The translations under genes and the position numbers were made by a program. Below are positions 7,227 to 14,647 of a DNA stretch of 17,743 nucleotides, piece by piece (position 1 is the first letter of the stretch; each line of letters starts with the position of its first letter). Where the stretch lies: NCBI GenBank assembly GCA_020025095.1, contig JAHHSS010000024.1, positions 1 through 17,743 of the forward strand, written 5' to 3'. The notes under the pieces were generated by a model. The model searched no databases, was not told the origin of the DNA, and saw only the letters and a list, made by a program, of their open reading frames with translations. This stretch comes from Peptostreptococcus sp. Its GTDB lineage: Bacteria > Bacillota > Clostridia > Peptostreptococcales > Peptostreptococcaceae.

Positions 7227-9392
7227 TTAAAATTTGAACTTTATTTTTTTTGTTTCTTGTATTGGATTTCCATTATTATCATTAATTCTCAAGAAAATTT
7301 CTTTTTTCCCACTATAGAAATTATCATACAATCTTATCGTCTTATCATTATAATAATCAGATTCTACTTTCTTTCCATTTATATACACTTCAGTATTTCT
7401 ATTAAATCCCTCGCCTAATATAAAGAATTCACCTTCTCTTTGCTCAATTTTTTCTAGCTTTAATTCTTTACTTGCAAGCTCTATTTTTTTCTTTTTAGGA
7501 AGTTCATCATTTTTCAAAAAGTATCTTTTACCAAACAATATGTCATACTGAACTAACTTTAGATATTTTTGATAATTTTTGTCATTTTTTAAATAGGCGT
7601 GTATCATATTTAGAGGTCCATACGGTTGACCTGCTGTTTTTAAAGCAAGTGTTGAAAGCTCATTAGCCTGAAATTCTTTAGGAATACTTTCTTTTTTCTT
7701 TCCAAAATTATTTACAATGACAAATAAAGATTCAAACTTATCAACTCCTGACTGCTCTCTTCTTATTATGTCCAAAGCCGGAAGATGATCTCCATATAAA
7801 ACTATAACCGTTGGCTTTTTAGATTTATTTACATCTTCTATCAACTTTCCTACAAATTCGTCCATTTCCTTAACTTGACTTGCGTAGTAGCTAATCTGAT
7901 TTTGGTCTAGCTCTGCTAGTTTGCAATCTACTAACTTAATAGGATATTTTATGTCCAACTTAGTCATAGGATACTTGCTATGTCCCTGAGTAGATATCGT
8001 AAATATAAAACTAGGCTTATTATTTTCGTCCTTATTTTGAATATTTTTTCCATCTATTTCCTCATCTATATATTTTGTGAGTATCTTATCCTTTGGCCAA
8101 TATGTCGGGTTATACTCAACATTTGTCATTACATCTAAGGAAACAAATTTATCAAAACCTAAATTTTCAAGTCCTTTATTTCTATTGTAAAATCTTTGAT
8201 AGAAGTTATGTATAGCTATGGATTTATATCCATTTTTGTCTAAATCTCTAGCCAAAGAAATTGAAGGCTTTTCTGATAAAAATGTTTGATATGGTATTTC
8301 ACCTTGGTTTAAATAGTTAAAGTTTGCTCCAGATAAAACTTCGTATTCAGTTCTAGCTGTTCCCCCGCCAGTAACAGGTACATTCATCAAGCCTGATGTA
8401 TAATTTTTCATCAACTTTCTCATATTAGGCATTGGATCTTCATTGAACTTTACACCTTTTATTCTCGTCGGATCCATAAATGCTTCAAGCTGAACCAATA
8501 TTATATTCGGCCTACTATTTCCTTTTAAAATTTTTCTTTTATCTTCTTTAACATATCTATCTAGTTTACTTCGTATTTCTTTTATGCTTTTTTCATTGTA
8601 GCCCTTAGGTTTTCTTCTAAATGCCAATACGCTTTCTCTTGCAAAAGAATATACAAATCCATTCCTTTCAAATGAAGCTCCAGGATTCCAAGCCATTGCA
8701 GAAATTATCTTGGCATTATTCAATTGAGGTACTACTACAATATATGTAGTAAGTGTAACTAAGAAAATTATTAAATTTCTCTTCCCAATAAATCTACTTC
8801 TTTTCCCCTCTTTTTTGAATATTACTATGGCAAAAATCAAAAATACTATTACAAGGACAATTACTACTATTTCAAATCTTATATTTAGAAATACGCTTGA
8901 AAGCTTAATTGCCTCTTTAAATGACAGAACATCATAAGGAAACAGTGGCATTCCTCTTAATTTCATCAATATAGAGCTGATAATTGAAAGTAGCAATAAT
9001 ATAAAGCTTATTAATATTTTAAAAAATATTCTCCTCCTGAAAAACATAGCAGATGAGAAGAATAAAAATATTAAAATATAGTTTACAATAGCTTCTATTG
9101 GAAAATCTATAAAAAAGTAAAAAGCTTTTGCTACACTGTGTCTACAAATTGATTCCACTAATATTAAAATTAGAAATGAGTATACTATATTGAATATAAG
9201 CTCTCTATTTTCATATTTTGTCTTTCTTGAAGCTCTATTTTTTAGAGCAGCTGTAGATACTCTTTTTTTACTTCTATCCACAGGTGCTTTTCTATCAAGT
9301 TTTTTCTTGCCTATATTTTCTTTATTTGTTGATGATATAGTTCTATCACTAAAATGTATTTTATCTTTTTTATTTTTTCTCTTTGTTTTCAT
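7227..9392 (-). CDS. LTA synthase-family phosphoglycerol transferase with C-terminal beta domain
   Basis: This membrane enzyme belongs to the LtaS/sulfatase superfamily, which transfers glycerol phosphate from phosphatidylglycerol to build lipoteichoic acid or to decorate wall polymers outside the cell. The 721 residues start with a very basic cytoplasmic tail (1-60), then about five membrane helices (66-82, 89-118, 122-146, 173-193, 205-223), a linker, and the extracellular catalytic domain (about 295-610). By alignment with LtaS motifs, the metal and catalytic residues are E303 (in VQLEAF), nucleophile T345 (GGGTARTE), H471 (STQGHS) and D535/H536 (YGDHLPA). Residues about 645-721 form an extra, strand-rich segment resembling an IPT/TIG fold, absent from LtaS. 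The only possible ATG lies 12 nt after the previous stop and has no visible ribosome binding site, suggesting translational coupling. The exact polymer made is unknown. Confidence 0.88.
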   Translation of the reverse strand: MKTKRKNKKDKIHFSDRTISSTNKENIGKKKLDRKAPVDRSKKRVSTAALKNRASRKTKYENRELIFNIVYSFLILILVESICRHSVAKAFYFFIDFPIEAIVNYILIFLFFSSAMFFRRRIFFKILISFILLLLSIISSILMKLRGMPLFPYDVLSFKEAIKLSSVFLNIRFEIVVIVLVIVFLIFAIVIFKKEGKRSRFIGKRNLIIFLVTLTTYIVVVPQLNNAKIISAMAWNPGASFERNGFVYSFARESVLAFRRKPKGYNEKSIKEIRSKLDRYVKEDKRKILKGNSRPNIILVQLEAFMDPTRIKGVKFNEDPMPNMRKLMKNYTSGLMNVPVTGGGTARTEYEVLSGANFNYLNQGEIPYQTFLSEKPSISLARDLDKNGYKSIAIHNFYQRFYNRNKGLENLGFDKFVSLDVMTNVEYNPTYWPKDKILTKYIDEEIDGKNIQNKDENNKPSFIFTISTQGHSKYPMTKLDIKYPIKLVDCKLAELDQNQISYYASQVKEMDEFVGKLIEDVNKSKKPTVIVLYGDHLPALDIIRREQSGVDKFESLFVIVNNFGKKKESIPKEFQANELSTLALKTAGQPYGPLNMIHAYLKNDKNYQKYLKLVQYDILFGKRYFLKNDELPKKKKIELASKELKLEKIEQREGEFFILGEGFNRNTEVYINGKKVESDYYNDKTIRLYDNFYSGKKEIFLRINDNNGNPIQETKKIKFKF

Positions 9393-9404
9393 AGTTATAA
9401 ATAA

Positions 9405-10361
9405 TTAATTTGTAGCCTGTGCACATTGTTTTAAAACAGAATCAGGTATTCCACCAAGTGCAACTAACTGATTTGCTCCTTTTAACACAGATTTATTACT
9501 ATTTAATCCTACTAGAACTATTGGGCTTATATTTCTTCCTGCAAGAGGGCCACCTGTAAGGGCATCTACAAGCTTATATCCATCACTTAGATAATATCTT
9601 GTAGGTTTTTCTCTATAAAATTCATTTATTACAGCACTATTTGTACTATATCTATCGCTACCACTTATTCTTTTCGCACCTAATGAACTTACAAGAGAAG
9701 ATTGTATATTCCCTCTTCCACCAACTGCATATATATTTTTAGTCTGTTCTACAACACCTGCACTAGCATCTGTAAGTGTACTTCCATTTGTAAGTATTAT
9801 TGGTTCTCCATCTCTAGCTGCTACTGCTGATATACTCATAGCATCGGCTTCACCCTTGTACCCATTAGCTACAAATACCTTGCCTATTGAACCTTTTATA
9901 TTCAATATTTCCTGCCCTATATTACTGCTTGTCTCAAATCTATCTCTTCCACCAATTCTTTTTACATTGAATCCGCCCATATTTTCATCTCTCAATTTAT
10001 TTTCAAGATTAGCACTTACCGAATTTGTAGAGCCTATGATATAGATCTTCTTAGCTATGTCAATTCTTAATTGTGTTTCATTTGGAATACTATCCTTGTG
10101 AACTAATAATATAGGTGCTTTAATCGCCCCTGCCAATCCACTAGCACTCAAACCATCCGCTAGTTTATTATTATCAGCATTTACAAGTATTACTGTGTCA
10201 TAGTTTCCTATACTCCCAGCAATTGCACTTGCTGTAGCATATCTATCTGATCCTCTTAACCTTTGGATTGAATCAAAGCTTACGGCATTTGAACTTGCAG
10301 CAAATCCTGTGAAAAGCATCAAGCTCATTGCCAATGATAAAAATTTCTTCTTAAGTTTCAT
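9405..10361 (-). CDS. Secreted protein made of three cell-wall-binding type 2 (CWB2) modules
   Basis: This is an exported wall-attached protein. Residues 1-26 are a signal peptide (KLKKK, hydrophobic core, cleavage near SNA-VS). The rest is three CWB2 modules (Pfam cell wall binding repeat 2), starting at RLRGSDRYATA (34), RIGGRDRFETS (134) and RISGSDRYSTN (231). Modules of this type come in threes and bind anionic wall polymer in C. difficile S-layer and Cwp proteins. Usually they anchor a separate functional domain; here none exists, so the 318 residues are anchor only. The start at 10361 has AGGAGGT close upstream. It is followed after 12 nt by the LTA synthase gene, probably in one transcript. 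It may be a minor S-layer-like protein or a polymer-organising factor; no enzyme activity is predicted. Confidence 0.93.
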   Translation of the reverse strand: MKLKKKFLSLAMSLMLFTGFAASSNAVSFDSIQRLRGSDRYATASAIAGSIGNYDTVILVNADNNKLADGLSASGLAGAIKAPILLVHKDSIPNETQLRIDIAKKIYIIGSTNSVSANLENKLRDENMGGFNVKRIGGRDRFETSSNIGQEILNIKGSIGKVFVANGYKGEADAMSISAVAARDGEPIILTNGSTLTDASAGVVEQTKNIYAVGGRGNIQSSLVSSLGAKRISGSDRYSTNSAVINEFYREKPTRYYLSDGYKLVDALTGGPLAGRNISPIVLVGLNSNKSVLKGANQLVALGGIPDSVLKQCAQATN

Positions 10362-10382
10362 ATTTACCTCCTAAATTAGTTT

Positions 10383-10399
10383 ATACACTATTAGTGTAT
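10383..10399. promoter_or_regulatory. Perfect 17-bp palindrome upstream of the CWB2 protein gene
   Basis: ATACACTA and TAGTGTAT flank a single central base, about 20 nt before the start codon. On the minus strand it overlaps a possible extended -10 box (TG-A-TACACT) and a TATAAA. This is the layout of a repressor operator or a leader hairpin. No good -35 box is visible, so the promoter itself is uncertain. Confidence 0.45.
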
Positions 10400-10460
10400 C
10401 ACTATTTCCTTGATTTTTCATTGAATTTTCATATTTAAATTCGCATTTTAGTAATTATGT

Positions 10461-10493
10461 AAAAAAAGAGACAACCATGTAAAGGCTGTCTCT
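10461..10493 (-). terminator. Rho-independent terminator after scfA
   Basis: On the minus strand AGAGACAGCC pairs with GGTTGTCTCT (10 bp, one G-U) around a seven-base loop, followed by a run of seven Us (10461-10467). It begins nine bases past the scfA stop codon and separates scfA from the downstream CWB2 gene. Confidence 0.92.
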
Positions 10494-10501
10494 TACGAAT
10501 A

Positions 10502-10645
10502 CTATCTTTCGCACTCTTGATTAGCAACTGTACAAGAAGTCTTGCAAGCAGACTGGCAAGAAGTTTGACATTCGCCACATCCACCCTTTGCTGCACTTTC
10601 CTTTAAAGTAGCCTTTGAAAGAGTCTTTATATGCTTCTTTTCCAT
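10502..10645 (-). CDS. scfA: SCIFF-type six-cysteine ribosomal peptide precursor
   Basis: This 47-residue peptide has six cysteines in its second half (C23, C26, C30, C34, C38, C45), an N-terminal leader reading MEKKHIKTLSKATLK, and a core with CGECQTSCQSACKTSCT. It matches the SCIFF family (six cysteines in forty-five residues), nearly universal in Clostridia and modified by a radical SAM maturase (ScfB) that makes a Cys-to-Thr thioether. The matured pair in the related peptide CteA is, as I recall, a Cys and a Thr five residues later; here that would be C34 and T39. Its biological role is unknown. GGGGGT lies upstream of the ATG at 10645; an ATG at 10650 runs into a stop. The gene has its own promoter and terminator. 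No scfB follows, which is unusual. Confidence 0.95.
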   Translation of the reverse strand: MEKKHIKTLSKATLKESAAKGGCGECQTSCQSACKTSCTVANQECER

Positions 10646-10681
10646 CTCATATACCCCCATACATATATTTTCGTATAATAC

Positions 10682-10710
10682 ATTATATCATATATACTAA
10701 AAAAATAACA
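10682..10710 (-). promoter_or_regulatory. Extended -10 promoter of scfA
   Basis: On the minus strand TGATATAAT (10682-10690) is a perfect extended -10 element; a weak -35 (TGTTAT, 10705-10710) lies 17 bases upstream. The start would be near 10675, about 30 nt before the scfA ATG. With the yajC terminator just upstream, scfA is an independent single-gene transcript. Confidence 0.75.
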
Positions 10711-10734
10711 GTATTTTCTCTTACTTCCTCTTTT

Positions 10735-10773
10735 AAAAATAAAGTCAGGACAAATTAAAGCTATCCTGACTTT
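10735..10773 (-). terminator. Rho-independent terminator after yajC
   Basis: The arms AAAGTCAGGA (10741-10750) and TCCTGACTTT (10764-10773) form a perfect 10-bp stem. On the minus strand it is followed by ATTTTT. It begins about 13 bases past the yajC stop and closes the ruvC-to-yajC gene block. Confidence 0.85.
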
Positions 10774-10785
10774 ACTTAATATACT

Positions 10786-11106
10786 TTATTGTTCTATTTT
10801 TTCTTCAGCATCTGTTGCTACTTCTTCATTAGATGCTTTTTCAATAACTCTGCCTATTGCCCATTTTTCAAATGGTACCTTTGTTCTACTTGGCCCTATA
10901 TCAAGAACTATTCTATCTTCTTCTACTTTTGCAACCTTTGCGATTACACCACCTATTGTAACGACAGTGTCACCTTTTTCTATAGAGTTTCTCATTTCTT
11001 TTAGTTTTTCATCTTTTTTCTTCTGAGGTCTTATTAAAACAAAGTAGAATACTCCAAATACTACTACCCATAAACCAAGACTCATCATTAATTGTTTCTG
11101 TGGCAT
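10786..11106 (-). CDS. yajC: Preprotein translocase subunit YajC
   Basis: YajC is a small single-pass membrane protein that associates with SecDF and the SecYEG translocon. The 106 residues have an N-terminal membrane helix (about 8-25, LGLWVVVFGVFYFVLI) followed by the family's hallmark RPQKKK and a cytoplasmic domain with GDTVVTIGGVIAKV (about 45-58). The acidic tail is poorly conserved in the family. The start at 11106 has AGGAGGG upstream. It follows tgt, the conserved order in bacteria, but about 210 nt separate them and a separate promoter is likely. In many genomes secD and secF come next; here a terminator and scfA do. Confidence 0.95.
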   Translation of the reverse strand: MPQKQLMMSLGLWVVVFGVFYFVLIRPQKKKDEKLKEMRNSIEKGDTVVTIGGVIAKVAKVEEDRIVLDIGPSRTKVPFEKWAIGRVIEKASNEEVATDAEEKIEQ

Positions 11107-11143
11107 TTTGACCCTCCTAAATTATTATTTTCCTATATTTAGT

Positions 11144-11149
11144 ATTATA
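11144..11149 (-). promoter_or_regulatory. Candidate -10 box of a yajC promoter
   Basis: TATAAT lies about 40 nt before the yajC ATG on the minus strand, with a weak TGGTAA 17 bases upstream as possible -35. The rest of the tgt-yajC spacer (11150-11315) is extremely AT-rich and shows neither a gene nor a convincing terminator. Confidence 0.45.
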
Positions 11150-11315
11150 ATGCATATACCTTATATTTACCATAATATTTTTTTACATAAAATAGACTGC
11201 TTATTCCATAAATAAATATTTTTATTTTTAAAATTAAAATTTTTCCATTCCATTTGAATTATATTAAAATTCTAATAGATATTGTATGTTTGGGAATGAA
11301 TAATACTTTTTAATA

Positions 11316-12440
11316 TTATTTTCCTTCACCGTAGTATTTTTTATAAAACTCATCTCTAAAGTCTAGAAGTCTATCATCCATAATTGCCTGTCTAACATCT
11401 TCCATTAGCTTTAAAAGGAATCTTAAGTTATGTATTGATAGAAGCCTAGCACCTAATATTTCATTTGTTTTTATCAAATGTCTAATATATGCTTTTGTAT
11501 AATTTTTACAAGTATAGCAATCGCACTCAGGATCTAGTGTTGTAAAATCTTCAGCATATGTTGCATTTCTCACAACTACTTTTCCCTGACTAGTCATTGC
11601 TGTACCATTTCTAGCTATTCTAGTAGGAAGAACGCAGTCACACATATCTATACCTCTTATAGCAGCTTCAATTAAGATATCTGGAGTTCCTACTCCCATT
11701 AGATATCTCGGCTTATTTTCTGGTAAAAGTCCAACTGTATAGTCAAGAACTTCATACATTAATTCTTTTGGTTCTCCAACGCTTAATCCACCAATAGCAT
11801 ACCCAGGTAGGTCTATTGCTGTTATCTCTCTTGCAGATTGCTCTCTTAAATCTCTATACATACCACCTTGAACTATACCAAATAAGGCTTGTTTTTCTGG
11901 ATTTTTATGAGCATCCTTACATCTTTGAAGCCATCTAGTTGTTCTTTCAAGAGATTTTTTTACATATTCTCTATCTGCTGGATATGGTGCACATTCATCA
12001 AATGCCATCATTATATCGGAACCTAGAGCATTTTGTATCTCCATTGCCTTTTCAGGAGAAAGCATATGCTTAGAACCGTCTATATGCGATCTAAATTCAA
12101 CTCCCTCTTCTGATATCTTTCTAAGAGGCCCTAGACTGAATACCTGGAAACCACCACTATCTGTAAGTATTGGTCTATCCCAATGCATAAAGTTATGAAG
12201 TCCCCCAGCCTTTTTTACAAGTTCATGTCCTGGTCTAAGATAAAGATGATAAGTATTACTTAATATTATCTGGGCATTTATTTCCTTTAATTCTTCTGGT
12301 GTCATTGATTTTACAGTAGCTTGAGTACCAACTGGCATAAAAATAGGAGTTTCTATTACCCCATGAGGCGTATGTAGTCTTCCTAATCTCGCTCCTGACT
12401 GCTTACATTTTTTTATTAATTCATATCTTACTGCGTACAT
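11316..12440 (-). CDS. tgt: Bacterial tRNA-guanine transglycosylase
   Basis: This cytoplasmic enzyme swaps guanine 34 of tRNAs with a GUN anticodon for preQ1, the first tRNA step of queuosine synthesis. The 374 residues match the usual length. Conserved elements are the substrate-site LTDSGGFQVFSL (92-103, with D94), GIVQGGMYRDLR (188-199), GGLSVGEP (217-224), the nucleophile D268 in MCDCVLPTR, and the zinc site C306, C308, C311 and H337 (ECDCYTC and SIHNL). An ATG at 12440 follows GGAAAGGA. It sits directly after queA, encoding the next enzyme of the same pathway, with a 102-nt AT-rich spacer containing an imperfect AAAAC-TTA-GTTTT hairpin but no clear terminator. Confidence 0.98.
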   Translation of the reverse strand: MYAVRYELIKKCKQSGARLGRLHTPHGVIETPIFMPVGTQATVKSMTPEELKEINAQIILSNTYHLYLRPGHELVKKAGGLHNFMHWDRPILTDSGGFQVFSLGPLRKISEEGVEFRSHIDGSKHMLSPEKAMEIQNALGSDIMMAFDECAPYPADREYVKKSLERTTRWLQRCKDAHKNPEKQALFGIVQGGMYRDLREQSAREITAIDLPGYAIGGLSVGEPKELMYEVLDYTVGLLPENKPRYLMGVGTPDILIEAAIRGIDMCDCVLPTRIARNGTAMTSQGKVVVRNATYAEDFTTLDPECDCYTCKNYTKAYIRHLIKTNEILGARLLSIHNLRFLLKLMEDVRQAIMDDRLLDFRDEFYKKYYGEGK

Positions 12441-12542
12441 ATTTTTTCCTTTCCATCTTTTTAATTCGTAAATATTGAATATTTATTACTTTTTTTTTAT
12501 GCTCTATGCTAAAACTAAGTTTTAAGCGATGTTTTTAAGCAA

Positions 12543-13568
12543 TTATTTAAGAAACATAGCATCTCCAAAGCTAAAAAATCTATATTTTTCTTTAACGGCT
12601 TCTTCATATGCATTTAATATATTTTCTCTTGTTGAAAGTGCACTTACAAGCATAATTAGTGTAGATTCAGGCAGGTGAAAATTCGTAATTAGATTATCCA
12701 TTAGTTTAAATTTATATCCAGGATATATAAATATATTAGTCCAACCACTTGTAGCTTTCAATTTTCCATCCTCATCTGCAGCGGACTCTATAGTTCTACA
12801 ACTTGTAGTTCCTACACAAATTACTCTCTTTCCATTTTTCTTAGCTTTATTTATTTTATCTGCTGCTTCCTGGCTAACCATATAGTATTCAGAGTGCATT
12901 TTATGCTCTAATACATCGTCTACCTTAACTGGTCTAAAAGTTCCAAGACCTACATGTAAGGTTACAAAAGCTTCGTCTACTCCTTTTTCTCTAATTTTTT
13001 TTAACAAATCATCTGTAAAGTGTAGACCAGCTGTTGGAGCTGCTGCTGAACCATTATGCTTTGAATAAACTGTCTGATATCTTTCTCTATCCTCTAGTTT
13101 TTCTGTAATATATGGAGGAAGTGGCATATTTCCTAGTTCATCAAGTACCTCTTCAAATATTCCATCGTATTCAAATTTTACTATTCTGGCACCATCATCA
13201 CCCATACCAACTACTTCAGCAATTAATTTTCCATCTCCAAAACTAAATTTTGCACCTATTTTTGCTTTTTTCCCAGGTTTCACAAGTGTTTCCCAAGTAT
13301 CATCTTCATTTCTTTTTAAAAGAAGAAATTCAATTTTTCCACCTGTTTCTACTTTTGAACCTATTAATCTTGCTGGTATTACTCTTGTATCATTTAAAAC
13401 TAGGCAATCACCTTCTTCTAAATAATCAACTATATCTTTAAATACTTTGTTTTCTATTTTACCAGTTTCTTTATCTACTATCATAAGTCTTGAACTAGAT
13501 CTGTCCTTAATTGGAAGCTGAGCAATCAGTTCCTCTGGAAGTTCATAGTTAAAATCACTTGTTTTCAT
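12543..13568 (-). CDS. queA: S-adenosylmethionine:tRNA ribosyltransferase-isomerase
   Basis: QueA adds the ribosyl part of S-adenosylmethionine to preQ1 in tRNA, forming epoxyqueuosine. The 341 residues cover the whole family: the N-terminal SDFNYELPEELIAQ with PIKDRSSSRLMI (about 19-30), LVLNDTRVIPARL (about 56-68), the long beta insertion, GSAAAPTAGLHFT (about 174-186), HVGLGTFRPV (about 205-214), and the C-terminal YKFKLMDNLITNFHLPEST. The frame can also begin one codon earlier at a TTG (13571), but the ATG at 13568 is better spaced from GAGAGGT. It starts 26 nt after the ruvB stop, so cotranscription with the ruv genes is likely. Confidence 0.98.
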   Translation of the reverse strand: MKTSDFNYELPEELIAQLPIKDRSSSRLMIVDKETGKIENKVFKDIVDYLEEGDCLVLNDTRVIPARLIGSKVETGGKIEFLLLKRNEDDTWETLVKPGKKAKIGAKFSFGDGKLIAEVVGMGDDGARIVKFEYDGIFEEVLDELGNMPLPPYITEKLEDRERYQTVYSKHNGSAAAPTAGLHFTDDLLKKIREKGVDEAFVTLHVGLGTFRPVKVDDVLEHKMHSEYYMVSQEAADKINKAKKNGKRVICVGTTSCRTIESAADEDGKLKATSGWTNIFIYPGYKFKLMDNLITNFHLPESTLIMLVSALSTRENILNAYEEAVKEKYRFFSFGDAMFLK

Positions 13569-13594
13569 CAATTTACCTCTCTTTATATTACATC

Positions 13595-14605
13595 TTATTT
13601 CTTTTCTTCAAATGGTATTCCTAAATGCTCATATGCTCTAGGCATAGCAATTCTTCCTCTTGGTGCTCTATTAATGAACCCCAACTGCAGGAGATATGGT
13701 TCATACACATCTTCAATAGTGTTTCTATCTTCTCCTATTGAAGCTGCCAAAGTATCTAGTCCAACAGGACCACCATTAAACTTTTCTATTATAGTAGTTA
13801 AAAGTTTATTATCAATAAAATCTAGCCCCAGACTATCTACTCCGATTAATTCCAAGGCGTCTTCTGCTACTTCATTAGTTATGGTTCCTTCTGCCTTTAC
13901 CTGAGCAAAATCTCTTACTCTTTTTAATAATCTATTTGCAATTCTTGGAGTACCTCTTGACCTTCTAGCTATCTGGATAGCACCTTCTTCCATAATACCT
14001 GCATTTAATATTCCAGATGATCTTCTTACTATTTCAGCAAGTTCTTTTTCTTTATAGTAATCAAGTTTACATATTACTCCAAATCTATCTCTTAAAGGAT
14101 TTGTAAGCATTCCCGCTCTTGTTGTGGCTCCTATAAGTGTGAATTTAGGTAAATCTAATCTTATACTTCTAGCTGATGGTCCTTTACCTATAATTATATC
14201 CAAACAGTAATCTTCCATAGCTGGATACAAAACTTCTTCAACACTTCTATTTATTCTGTGTATTTCATCAATAAATAGTACATCTCCCTCTTGAAGATTC
14301 GTAAGAATTGCAGCTAAATCTCCCGCTCTTTCTATAGCAGGTCCAGAAGTAATCCTTAGATTAACACCCATTTCATTTGCAATTATTCCAGCAAGAGTTG
14401 TCTTACCAAGTCCTGGGGGGCCATACAAGAGAACATGATCTAGTGCTTCATTTCTACTTTTTGCCGCATCTATAAAAATCCTAAGCTGCTCTTTAGATGT
14501 TTCTTGCCCAAGATATTCATCAAGAGTTTTCGGTCTAAGATTATTTTCTATATCTATATCTTCTTCTTTCATTGTAGAAGTGATTATGCGTTCTTCATCA
14601 AACAT
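13595..14605 (-). CDS. ruvB: Holliday junction branch migration ATPase RuvB
   Basis: RuvB is the hexameric AAA+ motor that, loaded by RuvA, drives branch migration of Holliday junctions during recombination repair. The 336 residues have the normal length. The ATPase shows Walker A GPPGLGKTT (62-70), Walker B FIDEIHRI (111-118), sensor 1 GATTRAG (159-165) and an arginine-finger region NPLRDRFG (169-176). The C-terminal winged-helix DNA-binding domain (about 255-330) includes GPVGLDTLAASIGED and the FINRAPRGRI signature. An AAGGAGGT site sets the start at 14605. It lies about 40 nt after ruvA. Confidence 0.99.
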   Translation of the reverse strand: MFDEERIITSTMKEEDIDIENNLRPKTLDEYLGQETSKEQLRIFIDAAKSRNEALDHVLLYGPPGLGKTTLAGIIANEMGVNLRITSGPAIERAGDLAAILTNLQEGDVLFIDEIHRINRSVEEVLYPAMEDYCLDIIIGKGPSARSIRLDLPKFTLIGATTRAGMLTNPLRDRFGVICKLDYYKEKELAEIVRRSSGILNAGIMEEGAIQIARRSRGTPRIANRLLKRVRDFAQVKAEGTITNEVAEDALELIGVDSLGLDFIDNKLLTTIIEKFNGGPVGLDTLAASIGEDRNTIEDVYEPYLLQLGFINRAPRGRIAMPRAYEHLGIPFEEKK

Positions 14606-14647
14606 TGCTACCTCCTTCTAATAAGTTATTTATACCAATATTTTTCA

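Noticed and set aside
10789..11004. Plus-strand cysteine- and phenylalanine-rich frame opposite yajC
   Set aside because: The odd composition is the complement of the Glu/Lys-rich YajC reading; no start signal is present.
12441..12542. Possible preQ1 riboswitch or terminator between queA and tgt
   Set aside because: Only an imperfect AAAAC-TTA-GTTTT hairpin is seen, with no U-run on the minus strand and none of the preQ1 aptamer sequence; tgt and queA are also not preceded by it as a unit.
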